Shown in pieces: positions 27,854 to 37,478 of a DNA stretch of 64,000 bases. Location of the stretch: contig NZ_NWQK01000002.1 of the NCBI RefSeq assembly GCF_002817655.1, forward strand, positions 1 through 64,000. The letters run 5' to 3'. Both the position numbers and the translations under genes were made by a program. This DNA is from Candidatus Chlamydia corallus (GTDB taxonomy: Bacteria > Chlamydiota > Chlamydiia > Chlamydiales > Chlamydiaceae). How positions within the stretch are numbered: position 1 is the first letter of the stretch; the number at the start of each line of letters is the position of its first letter. Under the pieces are notes generated by a model. That model saw nothing but the letters and a program-made list of their open reading frames with translations, did not search any database and was not told the origin of the DNA.

Positions 27854-28069
27854 TGTTCGCAAAGATTGTTCCAAGCAACCACGAATTTCTCGCATTTCTG
27901 CTAAGAGCGCCTCTGCTCGTAAAAAATCCGCTTCCAAATTCGCAACCGAGGGCATTCCTTCTGCTGAGGAAAGCTGCTGTGTAGTTAAGGGCATCTCCAT
28001 ACTCACTACGGATTTTGCAGTGAGTCGAGGTGTTTTTTGAAAACAGATAGAGTAGATACCTTCATTCAT
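27836..28069 (-). CDS. Small conserved protein downstream of ung
   Basis: 77 residues from the ATG at 28069, which overlaps the ung stop as ATGA, suggesting coupling; an upstream in-frame TTG is less likely. The second half is a predicted helix rich in Ala, Glu, Leu and Arg (about 45-72), with no signal peptide. Position fits the small gene after CT606. Function unknown. Confidence 0.65.
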   Translation of the reverse strand: MNEGIYSICFQKTPRLTAKSVVSMEMPLTTQQLSSAEGMPSVANLEADFLRAEALLAEMREIRGCLEQSLRTLIPGE

Positions 28070-28776
28070 GGGAGCTTCCAATTAATCATTGGTTTATTCA
28101 GCTTATTAAGGAGATAGTTAATTTTTGAAAAGTGTGAACAACCAAAAAAACCACGATGAGCAGCTAACGGAGAGGGATGCGGAGATGATAAAATCGCATG
28201 TTGATGTTTTGAATTGAATAATAGCTCACATTTTTTTTTAGCAGCAGCTCCCCATAACACGAAGATAATATGACTTCTCTCTTGAATCAGTTTAGTCGTA
28301 ATTGCATCTGTAAACAACTCCCAACCTTTACCAGCATGAGAGAAAGGTTTGCGAGCACGCACCGTCAATACTGTGTTCAATAATAAAACACCTTGGTCTG
28401 CCCAAGACTGCAAACACCCCTTGTGATTATCGATCCCTAAATCTGTTTTTAACTCTCGGAAAATATTAATCAAAGAGGGAGGTAAAGGCTGACCCTCGGG
28501 AACACTGAAGCTCAATCCATGAGCTTGCCCCTCTCCTGGGTAAGGATCTTGGCCCAGGATAACAACAGACACCCTATCAAAAGGAGTGCTTTTCAAAGCA
28601 GAAAATATACAACTTTCCTTAGGATAAACAGTTTGCTCTCTATACTCTTGTTTTAAAAAAATAAGGAGTTGCTGCATGTAAGGCTTAGACCACTCTTCCT
28701 TAAGCTGCTCGCGCCAACATAAAGGAAGCTGTTCTTGCCAACACACAGGGAGCTGATCTATAGTAGCATTCTGCAT
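28066..28776 (-). CDS. ung: Uracil-DNA glycosylase family 1
   Basis: 236 residues, ATG at 28776 with AAGGTGAT just upstream. The catalytic block [14 protein letters not shown] keeps the key Asp but has Pro where nearly all Ung proteins have His (GQDPYH). The C-terminal [15 protein letters not shown] loop with its His is intact. It removes uracil from DNA. The N-terminus holds three copies of an 8-residue motif ([24 protein letters not shown]) at residues 8-31, absent from typical Ung. Position of CT607. Confidence 0.95.
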   Translation of the reverse strand: MQNATIDQLPVCWQEQLPLCWREQLKEEWSKPYMQQLLIFLKQEYREQTVYPKESCIFSALKSTPFDRVSVVILGQDPYPGEGQAHGLSFSVPEGQPLPPSLINIFRELKTDLGIDNHKGCLQSWADQGVLLLNTVLTVRARKPFSHAGKGWELFTDAITTKLIQERSHIIFVLWGAAAKKKCELLFNSKHQHAILSSPHPSPLAAHRGFFGCSHFSKINYLLNKLNKPMINWKLP

Positions 28777-28878
28777 AAATCACCTTTCTATAATAGCAAT
28801 GAAAGTATACTCGCTTTTTATTTTAGCTCGACAGAGATTGTTAGTCTCTAGCTGTAAAGCTAAAAATTAGGACTTATT

Positions 28879-30795
28879 ATGACATGTATCCCAGAACTCA
28901 ACGAAGCACAACGCAATGCTGTTACAGCTCCTCTCAATCCCATACTCGTTCTAGCAGGAGCAGGAGCAGGTAAAACTCGCGTGGTTACCTACAGAATCTT
29001 ATACCTAATTAGCAAAGGCATCCTCCCTCAAGAAATTCTTGCTGTAACCTTTACTAATAAAGCAGCGCGAGAACTTAAAGAACGTATTGTCAGGCAGTGT
29101 TCTGCAACTCATAGCTTTGATGTTCCAATGGTGTGCACATTCCATAGTTTAGGAGTTTTTATCCTTCGACGTTCTATAAATTTGCTAAATCGTGAAAACA
29201 ATTTCATTATTTATGATCAAAGTGATGCAGAAAAACTGATAAAACATTGCTTACAACAACACAACCTCAAACCGAATCTTGCAAGTAAAATACAAGCTCA
29301 TATTTCACAAGCAAAGAACCGTTTACTCTTTCCCGAAGATTTGGATCCCAATGATTACATAGATCCTGTCGTCTCCATCTACCAAGAATACCAAAAAAAA
29401 CTTGTGGAAGCGAATGCTCTGGATTTCGACGATCTTCTCTTTTTAACCGTAAGACTACTTAAAGAAAGTCCTGAAGCACAAGAAACATATAATCAACTAT
29501 GGAAGGCATTGTTAATCGATGAGTATCAAGATACCAATCATGCACAATATACTTTAATGCAACTCATCTCAAAACAACATCGCAATGTCTTTGCTGTTGG
29601 TGATCCAGATCAATCTATCTACTCCTGGCGAGGAGCAAATATCCATAATATCTTAAATTTTGAAAATGATTATTCTAATTCTCAAGTCTTGTGTCTCGAA
29701 GAAAATTATCGCAGCTATGGCAATATTCTAAATGCTGCTAACGCTCTGATCAAAAATAACGCATCAAGGTTAGAAAAAGAATTGCGTAGTGTCAAAGGAC
29801 CTGGAGAAAAGATTCGTCTTTTTTTAGGAAGCACGGATCGTGAAGAAGCTGATTTTGTAGCTGCAGAAATTCTTCAATTACATAGATTGGGGAAAATAGA
29901 GCTACGCGACATCTGTATTTTCTATAGGACGAATTTCCAATCTCGTACATTTGAAGACGCGTTGCTACGCCGGCGTATCCCCTATGAGATTATAGGCGGT
30001 CTCTCGTTCTACAAACGTAAGGAAATCCAAGATATCCTTGCCTTTCTTCGTATCTTTATTTCCAAAAGCGACATCGTTGCCTTTGATAGAACTGTAAATC
30101 TGCCCAAGCGAGGGCTTGGTTCAGCAACGATATTCGCACTCACACAATATGCTATTGCTGAAAATCTCCCTATCCTGCAAGCATGCCAACACGCCTTAGA
30201 TACTAAAGCAGTCAAGTTATCTAAAAAACAACAAGAAGGCCTTCAAGATTATCTTGCTCTTTTCCCTCAAATTGAAACTGCTTACCATACTCTTTCTCTT
30301 AGAGATTTTATAGAATCTGTAGTTAAGATCTCAGGTTATCTCGAAATCTTAAAAGAAGACCCCGACACCTTCAAAGATCGGAAAAGCAATTTAGAAGAAC
30401 TCTATCATAAAGCTTTAGAATCTGAGCAACAAAATCCCAAGATTCACTTAGAACTTTTCCTTGATGATCTTGCCTTAAAAGGTTCCGATGATGATCAAAA
30501 TGTAACTGCCGATCGCGTGAACCTAATGACTCTCCATAATGGAAAAGGCTTGGAGTTCCGGGTATCGTTCCTTGTAGGTCTAGAAGAACAACTTCTTCCA
30601 CACGCCAACTCGTTAGGCAATTACGAAAATCTTGAAGAAGAACGGCGGTTATGCTACGTAGGAATTACTCGAGCTCAAGACCTCCTCTATCTTACTGCCG
30701 CACAAGTTCGCAGCCTCTGGGGAACAGTACGGATGATGAAGCCTAGTAGATTTCTAAAGGAAATTCCAAAAGATTATATGATTCAAGTGCGTTAG
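28879..30795 (+). CDS. uvrD: UvrD/PcrA-type DNA helicase
   Basis: 638 residues. Superfamily 1 helicase motifs in order: AGAGAGKTRVV (Walker A), FTNKAARELKER, LIDEYQDTN (Walker B), GDPDQSIYSWRGA, LEENYRS, LHNGKGLEF and VGITRAQDLLYL. Slightly shorter than E. coli UvrD (about 720), lacking much of the C-terminal extension. It unwinds DNA 3' to 5' in excision repair and mismatch repair. Two bases separate it from rpoN. Position of CT608. Confidence 0.95.
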   Translation: MTCIPELNEAQRNAVTAPLNPILVLAGAGAGKTRVVTYRILYLISKGILPQEILAVTFTNKAARELKERIVRQCSATHSFDVPMVCTFHSLGVFILRRSINLLNRENNFIIYDQSDAEKLIKHCLQQHNLKPNLASKIQAHISQAKNRLLFPEDLDPNDYIDPVVSIYQEYQKKLVEANALDFDDLLFLTVRLLKESPEAQETYNQLWKALLIDEYQDTNHAQYTLMQLISKQHRNVFAVGDPDQSIYSWRGANIHNILNFENDYSNSQVLCLEENYRSYGNILNAANALIKNNASRLEKELRSVKGPGEKIRLFLGSTDREEADFVAAEILQLHRLGKIELRDICIFYRTNFQSRTFEDALLRRRIPYEIIGGLSFYKRKEIQDILAFLRIFISKSDIVAFDRTVNLPKRGLGSATIFALTQYAIAENLPILQACQHALDTKAVKLSKKQQEGLQDYLALFPQIETAYHTLSLRDFIESVVKISGYLEILKEDPDTFKDRKSNLEELYHKALESEQQNPKIHLELFLDDLALKGSDDDQNVTADRVNLMTLHNGKGLEFRVSFLVGLEEQLLPHANSLGNYENLEEERRLCYVGITRAQDLLYLTAAQVRSLWGTVRMMKPSRFLKEIPKDYMIQVR

Positions 30796-30797
30796 AC

Positions 30798-32078
30798 ATG
30801 TTTCAGCAAAAGCAGAAGTTGTCTCTAAAGTATCTCCCCTCACTAAGGATGCAACAAGGCCTGCGGATGCTGCAATCGCCGCTTACTGAGTTATCGTCCT
30901 ATATAGCTCAAGAGATCATCCAAAACCCTTTTTTTGATCTCTCTTCACTAGAAGATGAGGAATGGTCTCCTTGTTCTCAACCTATAAACTCTACGTTTTC
31001 TTATTTGAATAACACTCCTGCGCCCCAAGAGTCCTTGTATACCCATCTCCTCTCTCAAATCGATGAGTTTTTCTCTACTTCAGAAGAACGACTCATTGCT
31101 TACCAAATTGCAGGCAACCTTTCAGATGAAGGATTATTTCTACAAAATCCTGAAGCGCTTGCTGAAGAGCTTGAGCTTCCATTAGAAAAAATTCATAAAG
31201 TGTGGAGCTCCATACAAAACCTAAATCCCGAAGGAATTGCCTCCCCATCACTACAGAGCTATTGGATGAAACTCCTCCGAAACTCTCCCCACCAACAAGC
31301 CTATAGTATTGTTCGTGATTTCTATCCCTTGATGACTCACTGTGAGTTTGTGCCTATTATGAAAAAGTTCTCCCTCTCTTTACCCGAACTTCGAACTATT
31401 TTAAAAAAAGCGTTAGGATCCATCCCTTGGTGTCCTGCAGCAGCTTACAGCACAAAACCAATTTTAGCCGCTCCTCTTCCTGATATTTATCTCTTTTACC
31501 ACTCAGGATCTTGGGACATTGAAGTGAGCACTCAGGGCCTGCCATCTATAAAACTTAACAGAGAAGTATTTCACTTCTATAAACATCTTCCCAAAGAAGA
31601 GCAGAAAAACCTCTCACAACAAGTTTTATCAGCAAAGTGGCTAATCAAAAATCTAAGAAAACGAGAACAAACACTTCTTCGAGTGATGCAAACACTCCTC
31701 CCTCAACAAGAAGATTTTTTATTGGGAAAAATTCCCGCTCCCCATCCTTTAGGAATCAAAGATCTTGCTCAAGATCTCGCTCTTCACGAATCGACAATCT
31801 TTCGTGCTATAGAAAACAAAGCTGTTGCAGCTCCTATAGGTATTTTCCCTTTAAAACAACTTTTTCCCCGAGGAATTCATCAAGATTCCCCACATTCTAA
31901 AGAGATAGTTTTACAATGGATTCGCCAATGGATCTCTACAGAACAAACACCCCTATCCGATAGTGTGATCAGCAACAGAATTAATGCTAGGGGGATTCCT
32001 TGTGCAAGGCGTACTGTCGCCAAATATCGTTCCCAGCTGAAGATCCTTCCTGCCAGCAAAAGAAAAATAGAAATGTAA
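30798..32078 (+). CDS. rpoN: RNA polymerase sigma-54 factor
   Basis: 426 residues. The N-terminal activator-interacting region is Gln/Leu-rich (QQKQKLSLKYLPSLRMQQGLRML starts it). A core-binding middle follows. The C-terminal DNA-binding part contains the RpoN box ARRTVAKYR. The linker acidic region II is short, giving a protein smaller than E. coli RpoN (477). It needs an ATP-driven activator (the AtoC-like regulator in chlamydiae). Likely co-transcribed with uvrD. Position of CT609. Confidence 0.95.
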   Translation: MFQQKQKLSLKYLPSLRMQQGLRMLQSPLTELSSYIAQEIIQNPFFDLSSLEDEEWSPCSQPINSTFSYLNNTPAPQESLYTHLLSQIDEFFSTSEERLIAYQIAGNLSDEGLFLQNPEALAEELELPLEKIHKVWSSIQNLNPEGIASPSLQSYWMKLLRNSPHQQAYSIVRDFYPLMTHCEFVPIMKKFSLSLPELRTILKKALGSIPWCPAAAYSTKPILAAPLPDIYLFYHSGSWDIEVSTQGLPSIKLNREVFHFYKHLPKEEQKNLSQQVLSAKWLIKNLRKREQTLLRVMQTLLPQQEDFLLGKIPAPHPLGIKDLAQDLALHESTIFRAIENKAVAAPIGIFPLKQLFPRGIHQDSPHSKEIVLQWIRQWISTEQTPLSDSVISNRINARGIPCARRTVAKYRSQLKILPASKRKIEM

Positions 32079-32146
32079 AGCGATTTTACACAAGATGCTA
32101 TCAAGTAATTTTTAATCAAAGATGATTGCGACGTTAGCTATTGAAG

Positions 32147-32944
32147 CTAGACAAAATAGGATTGGTAAATTTGCTTCCAACGAACATTTTCTAATTTTTG
32201 TTTTCTAGCATAATGTTCTAAAACAGGAATAGGCTCTTTAGCAAACATTTTTATTTCTTTATCTGTAAGCCTTAGCATTACCCATAATGGGGGAACGCCC
32301 AACATTTTACGGATCTTCTTCATAGCACGATACAAATAGCTCTGTGCTAAGCACAATCGCATCAAGAAGTAGGTAGGTAAAACTAGCGTAATAAGCGTAC
32401 CCATCATAGGATACCATAGGGAAATTCCCACACCTGAAATGGTGAAAAATAATAATGAGTAACTCTCTCCTGGAGAACGAAATAAAGGACCAAAAAACCT
32501 TCTCCAGCCCCAACGGGAAGTTTGATACGCCAAAATCTCTTCAAAGATAGGCTCATAAAATTTCATTCTAACAGCGTGTACAGCTTCATGAGCCAATACT
32601 TCATCTCTAGAATACATTCCTAGCCATCGCGAGGCTTTCTGTAAATGTTTACGAAGTTGGATTGTCACTTCATTACTTAGGATCCAAGTACATCCTGCTT
32701 CCCAAACATCTAATCCTTCATTAGAGTAGAGAACTTCAACGTGGGTAGGAAAAACATCGAATAGTTCTTTCAAAGATTCGGGAAATGAGGCAGGATCTTC
32801 TGGTCCCGCGTCTATCATAGCATTACTACGAACAAGAAACGCTACCTTTTCTTCTTCTGGTCCTGCAATCAACCCCTGTTTATTGAAAGTAATCAAATCA
32901 TCATCAGGAGAAGGAAGACTGGTGATAAACTCAAATTTTTCCAC
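32147..32944 (-). CDS. Membrane protein with HExxH metalloprotease motif
   Basis: 265 residues, position of CT642. A soluble first half contains EVLAHEAVHAVR, with the zinc-binding HExxH at 119-123, followed by EEILAYQ (Glu135/136), a possible third ligand. Two hydrophobic segments follow (about 160-200), then a basic cytoplasmic-like tail. No named family is assigned. The motif in a helical context suggests a membrane-anchored zinc peptidase, unproven. It is transcribed alone. Confidence 0.8.
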   Translation of the reverse strand: MEKFEFITSLPSPDDDLITFNKQGLIAGPEEEKVAFLVRSNAMIDAGPEDPASFPESLKELFDVFPTHVEVLYSNEGLDVWEAGCTWILSNEVTIQLRKHLQKASRWLGMYSRDEVLAHEAVHAVRMKFYEPIFEEILAYQTSRWGWRRFFGPLFRSPGESYSLLFFTISGVGISLWYPMMGTLITLVLPTYFLMRLCLAQSYLYRAMKKIRKMLGVPPLWVMLRLTDKEIKMFAKEPIPVLEHYARKQKLENVRWKQIYQSYFV

Positions 32945-33554
32945 GTATAGTTCCTAGTTTTCTATCTGCGTTCGACTCTTTTGTGAACTCTTTTTTCCCA
33001 TTGTTAAAAGAAATTACAATCCTTAACAAGCAAAATTCAAAAGGTTTTAGCCTTTTCATAATAAGAAATCTCTTCGCTTTTAATTTTGTGTTACTTTAAA
33101 ACTTTTTATTAATCAGAAAAGCATGAAAATTGAAGGTTCAAGACGAAACCTAAATATTTTCTATCATATTATTCCCTTGAAAAGAATTTGCTTCTTACTC
33201 AATAACCATAGGGACATATCAAGAATTCTCTAGGCTAGCCTTCCTATGAGGACTAGCATTCCTGTTGCTTAGCGTTTGATAAAACGCAATAGTGGGGTTG
33301 TACGATCTGGTTGATTATTTTTCTCCTACAGAGAAACTATGAGTACAGACTCATGAAAAGCTACTAGAGTGACTTATTGTAACTGTTGAAAAGCTTTGTT
33401 ACTGAAATACGCGTTATTATTCCAGCGAAACCTTGAAATAAATAATGTATATTTGCATGAGAACAAAGTTTTAGGAACTAGAAAATCAAATTAATAAAAG
33501 GGAGTCGCGTTTTCTCTCGATTAAAGTATCCAGGGTCCCCACGCAATTAAATTA
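32945..33554. other. 610-base intergenic region before topA
   Basis: Holds the divergent promoters of the HExxH gene and topA. No coding frame with protein character. A small hairpin GCGTTT-GATA-AAACGC is at 33272-33287 and a nearby imperfect repeat GCTAGCC / GGACTAGC at about 33234-33257. I cannot match it to tmRNA, RNase P RNA or SRP RNA. A small RNA is possible but unsupported. Confidence 0.4.
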
Positions 33555-36143
33555 ATGAAAAAGTCCTTAATTATAGTAGAATCACCTGCAAAAATTAAAA
33601 CACTACAAAAATTATTAGGAAATGAATTTGTTTTTGCCTCGTCTATAGGACATATTGTAGATCTCCCCGCTAAAGAATTTGGCATTGATGTAGATCACAA
33701 TTTCGAACCCCAATACCAAGTGCTTCCTGATAAACAAGAGGTCATCAACCACATCCGCAAGCTAGCAGCAAAGTGTGAAAAAGTCTATCTCTCTCCTGAC
33801 CCCGATAGAGAGGGAGAAGCCATTGCCTGGCATATCGCAAATCAGCTTCCTGAATCTCCCCCCATCCAAAGAGTATCTTTCAATGCGATTACCAAAAATG
33901 CTGTTACAGAAGCCTTAAAACATCCAAGAGAAATCGATATGGCTCTAGTCAACGCACAACAAGCGCGTAGACTTCTTGACCGCATCGTTGGATATAAGAT
34001 TTCCCCTATTTTAAGTCGAAAATTACAACAACGTTCAGGGATATCTGCAGGGCGTGTCCAATCTGTAGCTTTAAAGCTTGTTGTAGATCGAGAAAAGGCT
34101 ATAGATGCTTTTGTTCCTGTCGAATACTGGAATTTAAGAGTTTTGATGCAAGATCCCAAAACAACAAAAACGTTTTGGGCACACCTATACTCTGTAAAAG
34201 GGAAAAAGTGGGAAAAAGAAGTCCCTGAAGGGAAAACCGAAAATGATATTCTTCTTATTAATTCCGCAGATAAAGCTCAGTATTATGCCGAACTATTAGA
34301 AAAGTCCTCCTATACAATTACTCGTGTAGAAGCTAAAGAAAAACGTCGTTTTGCTCCCCCTCCTTTTATTACATCGACACTTCAGCAAGAAGCAAGTCGA
34401 CATTTTCGTTTTTCTGCTTCCAGAACAATGTCCATAGCCCAAACACTATATGAAGGTATCGATTTAGATAGTGAAGACTCTACAGGTTTGATTACCTATA
34501 TGCGTACGGATTCCGTACGTGTGGATCCTGAAGCTTTAACTATGGTAAGGCAGTATATAAGCCAGACTTTTGGCAAAGAATATCTTCCTGAGAAAGCGAA
34601 CGTATATACTACTAAAAAGATGACTCAAGATGCTCACGAAGCTATACGTCCCACTGACATTCATCTTTCTCCAGATCACTTAAAAAATAAGCTCTCTGAA
34701 GATCAATTTAAGATTTACAACTTAATCTGGAAGCGCTTTGTAGCCTCACAAATTACCCCTGCAATTTATGATACCCTAGCTATTCAAATCACTGCAGATA
34801 CAGGTATAGATCTCCGAGCTTCAGGATCCTTATTAAAATTTAAAGGATTTCTCGCCGTATATGAGGAGAAGCATGATGACGAAAATGATCAAGAAGAAGA
34901 CCATCCTCTTCCTCCTTTACATGCCCAAGATGTCTTAATTAAAGAGAAAGTCTCCCAAGAACAAGCGTTTACAAAACCTCTTCCTAGATTTACAGAGGCT
35001 TCTTTGGTTAAAGAATTAGAAAAATCTGGAATCGGCCGTCCTTCAACCTATGCGACGATAATGAACAAAATCCAAAGTCGTGAATATACTACCAAAGAAA
35101 ATCAACGCTTACATCCTACAGAATTAGGAAAGATTATCTCTCAGTTCTTAGAAACAAACTTTCCGAGAATTATGGATATAGGGTTCACAGCCTTAATGGA
35201 AGATGAGCTCGAACTAATTGCTGACAATAAAAAACCTTGGAAACTCTTACTTCAAGAATTTTGGACCACATTTCTTCCTGTAGTTACTACAGCAGAAAAA
35301 GAAGCCGTTATTCCTAGAATTCTTACAAATATAGAATGTTCTAAATGCCACAAAGGAAAGCTAGTAAAAATCTGGTCTAAAAATAGCTATTTCTATGGTT
35401 GCTCAGAATATCCTGAATGCGACTATCGCTCTTCTGAAGAAGAACTCGCTTTCAACAAAGCAGACTATGCCGATGATACCCCGTGGGACAGTCCCTGCCC
35501 ACTTTGTGGAGCCGTTATGAAAGTACGTCACGGCCGCTATGGAACATTTTTAGGTTGTGAGAATTACCCTGAATGCCGCAGCACAATCTCTATCCACAAA
35601 AAAGGAGAAGAAATCGAACAGGAAGAACCTGTTCCCTGCCCCGCTATAGGCTGTAGTGGGAAAATTTTCAAAAAACGTTCTCGTTATAATAAGATTTTCT
35701 ACTCCTGTTCAGAATACCCCGAATGCAGTGTGATCGGAAATTCTATAGACGCTGTAATGACGAAGTATTCAGGAACAGAAAAAACCCCATACAAGAAAAA
35801 AACTTCAATAAAGACAACGAAAACACCTGCAAAAAAGGGAAAAACAAAAAGCTCTAAAAGAACAGCTTCTAAAAAGAAAGGAGGCCCTTTGTTTATCCCT
35901 TCTCCAGATCTAGCGAATATGATCGGAGATCAACCTGTATCTCGAGGAGAAGCAACAAAAAAAATCTGGGATTATATCAAGAAACATCAACTACAGTCAC
36001 CAGAAAATAAGAAACTCTTAGTTCCTGATAACAATTTGGCTACTATTATTGGTTCGAATCCCATCGATATGTTCCAACTATCCAAACATCTAAGTCAGCA
36101 TTTAACAAGAGCACCAAAAGAAGATTCTTCAGCTTCTTCATAA
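33555..36143 (+). CDS. topA: DNA topoisomerase I with C-terminal SWIB domain
   Basis: 862 residues. Toprim domain begins LIIVESPAKIKTL. The catalytic Tyr is Tyr315 in GLITYMRTDSVR. Three C-terminal zinc-ribbon modules with CxxC pairs span about 595-735 (CSKCHKGK, CPLCGAVMKVRHGRYGTFLGC and so on). A Lys-rich linker (about 740-775) leads to a SWIB/MDM2-like domain (about 776-852: LFIPSPDLANMIG...LATIIGSNPIDMF). It relaxes negative supercoils. The SWIB fusion is a known chlamydial oddity. It overlaps the convergent dus gene by 49 bases. Position of CT643. Confidence 0.96.
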   Translation: MKKSLIIVESPAKIKTLQKLLGNEFVFASSIGHIVDLPAKEFGIDVDHNFEPQYQVLPDKQEVINHIRKLAAKCEKVYLSPDPDREGEAIAWHIANQLPESPPIQRVSFNAITKNAVTEALKHPREIDMALVNAQQARRLLDRIVGYKISPILSRKLQQRSGISAGRVQSVALKLVVDREKAIDAFVPVEYWNLRVLMQDPKTTKTFWAHLYSVKGKKWEKEVPEGKTENDILLINSADKAQYYAELLEKSSYTITRVEAKEKRRFAPPPFITSTLQQEASRHFRFSASRTMSIAQTLYEGIDLDSEDSTGLITYMRTDSVRVDPEALTMVRQYISQTFGKEYLPEKANVYTTKKMTQDAHEAIRPTDIHLSPDHLKNKLSEDQFKIYNLIWKRFVASQITPAIYDTLAIQITADTGIDLRASGSLLKFKGFLAVYEEKHDDENDQEEDHPLPPLHAQDVLIKEKVSQEQAFTKPLPRFTEASLVKELEKSGIGRPSTYATIMNKIQSREYTTKENQRLHPTELGKIISQFLETNFPRIMDIGFTALMEDELELIADNKKPWKLLLQEFWTTFLPVVTTAEKEAVIPRILTNIECSKCHKGKLVKIWSKNSYFYGCSEYPECDYRSSEEELAFNKADYADDTPWDSPCPLCGAVMKVRHGRYGTFLGCENYPECRSTISIHKKGEEIEQEEPVPCPAIGCSGKIFKKRSRYNKIFYSCSEYPECSVIGNSIDAVMTKYSGTEKTPYKKKTSIKTTKTPAKKGKTKSSKRTASKKKGGPLFIPSPDLANMIGDQPVSRGEATKKIWDYIKKHQLQSPENKKLLVPDNNLATIIGSNPIDMFQLSKHLSQHLTRAPKEDSSASS

Positions 36144-37102
36144 TCATTTACAAGCTGGTAGACTTCTCGGTATGATGTCGCTTTTGCTAGAGACGCTCGA
36201 AGGAAGCGAACCTTAGCTGCGGAAATTAGGTAGTGGCCACATAATTTACGCGTTTCTGAAAGGAACTTCGTTTCATTTTGGTAATAATCTTCTACCAAGT
36301 GCATGTGCTGAAGAAACGCCTCCTTCCTTTTGATAAAGGAAATGTTTTTGTAGCTTCCTGTAGTTAGATATTCTTGGATTTGTTGCCCAATCCAAGGAGC
36401 TCCCATGGTTCCTCGAGCTACAAGAATACCATCACATTCTGTAGTAAGCATTTTTTGAGCAGCTTCTGGAGAAAAGATGTCTCCGTTACCAAAAACTGGA
36501 AAATCTTTTCCTGCAGCAGCCTTTGCTTTAGAAATATAATCCAGATGACTAGGACCATGATATCCCTGAGCACGCGTTCTACCATGAACAAAAACAGCAC
36601 TAGCTCCAGCATCTCGTATAATACGTACGACATCCTCTACGTTGATATGTTCTGAATCCCAGCCCGAGCGAATTTTCACTGTTACAGGAATGGAAACACT
36701 ACTTATGATTTTCTCTAAAATTTTACCTATAAGCTCTGGGGTTTTCAAAAGACCCGAACCGCTCCCATCTTTAGTAATCTTATCTGTAGGACATCCGCAG
36801 TTTAAATCTATAAGATCGAACCCAAGGCCCTCCAAAATTTTAGCAGCCTCCCCACTAGTTTCTGGATTACTACCACATAGCTGCCCTCCTATAGGGCGCA
36901 TGCTTTCATTATAATCTAGAAGCTTAAGAGTACGCTTGGGAGAGTAGAGCATCCCTTCTACTTTCACCATTTCACAAAACATCAGTCCTGGTTGATATAA
37001 TGCGGACATGGAACGGTAGGGATAATCTGAAAAACCTGCTAGCGGAGCATAGACCGTGGATGAACGAAGTAAAATATTTTTTATAAATATTGGAGCAGCC
37101 AT
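36095..37102 (-). CDS. dus: tRNA-dihydrouridine synthase
   Basis: 335 residues. FMN-binding TIM barrel with APLAGFSDYPYR at the start, the catalytic Cys in DLNCGCPTDKITKDGSGSGLL, VKIRSGWD, VFVHGRTRAQGY, and GNGDIFSPEAA. It reduces uridine to dihydrouridine in tRNA D loops. Overlaps topA by 49 bases at its 3' end and the upstream YggT gene by 22 bases, so tightly packed. Position of CT644. Confidence 0.94.
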   Translation of the reverse strand: MAAPIFIKNILLRSSTVYAPLAGFSDYPYRSMSALYQPGLMFCEMVKVEGMLYSPKRTLKLLDYNESMRPIGGQLCGSNPETSGEAAKILEGLGFDLIDLNCGCPTDKITKDGSGSGLLKTPELIGKILEKIISSVSIPVTVKIRSGWDSEHINVEDVVRIIRDAGASAVFVHGRTRAQGYHGPSHLDYISKAKAAAGKDFPVFGNGDIFSPEAAQKMLTTECDGILVARGTMGAPWIGQQIQEYLTTGSYKNISFIKRKEAFLQHMHLVEDYYQNETKFLSETRKLCGHYLISAAKVRFLRASLAKATSYREVYQLVNDYEEAEESSFGALVKC

Positions 37103-37377
37103 GGAGAATGCAGAATATTAAGAATAATAAAACGTAGGACCTTTAGTATAACAAAAGGAAGTATTCCAAGGCAAAGCAGACCGACAAAGGGACTGAAGTC
37201 TATAAATCCGATTCTAGGGATAAATTTACGAAAAAAATTCAAAAAAGGATCCACGCATCTGCAAACCAATTGGTACCAGGGCGCAGAGTGACAACTAGGG
37301 ATCCAAGAAGCAAAGATGTAGGTTAAAATTAGAAAGCTATAAACATTAATAGCTGTTCTTAAAAAATAAGATAGCAT
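37081..37377 (-). CDS. YggT-family membrane protein
   Basis: 98 residues with two hydrophobic segments (about 5-25 and 62-85). The WYQLVCRCVDPFLNFFRKFIPRIGFIDFSP centre matches the YggT signature (P-x-L-x-P-F-R-x-x-I-P). The family is a small inner-membrane protein linked to osmotic stress or cell division; function here unknown. First gene of a pair with dus. Position of CT645. Confidence 0.85.
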   Translation of the reverse strand: MLSYFLRTAINVYSFLILTYIFASWIPSCHSAPWYQLVCRCVDPFLNFFRKFIPRIGFIDFSPFVGLLCLGILPFVILKVLRFIILNILHSPWLLQYL

Positions 37378-37478
37378 TATATTTTACTCTCTTAATTACA
37401 ATTAATATGTGTTTTTCTTGAAAAAGAGCCTTTTATCCATTAAAATGGCTGTCTTTATATTTTAAGAATCTTCGCACT

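Noticed and set aside
27825-28040. Plus-strand frame overlapping the end of rdgB
   Set aside because: It is antisense to the small gene coupled to ung, which has better start context and helical protein character.
31637-31900. 87-codon frame inside rpoN
   Set aside because: Same-strand shadow of the sigma-54 gene; Ser/Arg composition is an out-of-frame artefact.
33842-34159. 105-codon frame antisense to topA
   Set aside because: Shadow of a strongly conserved gene; no independent support.
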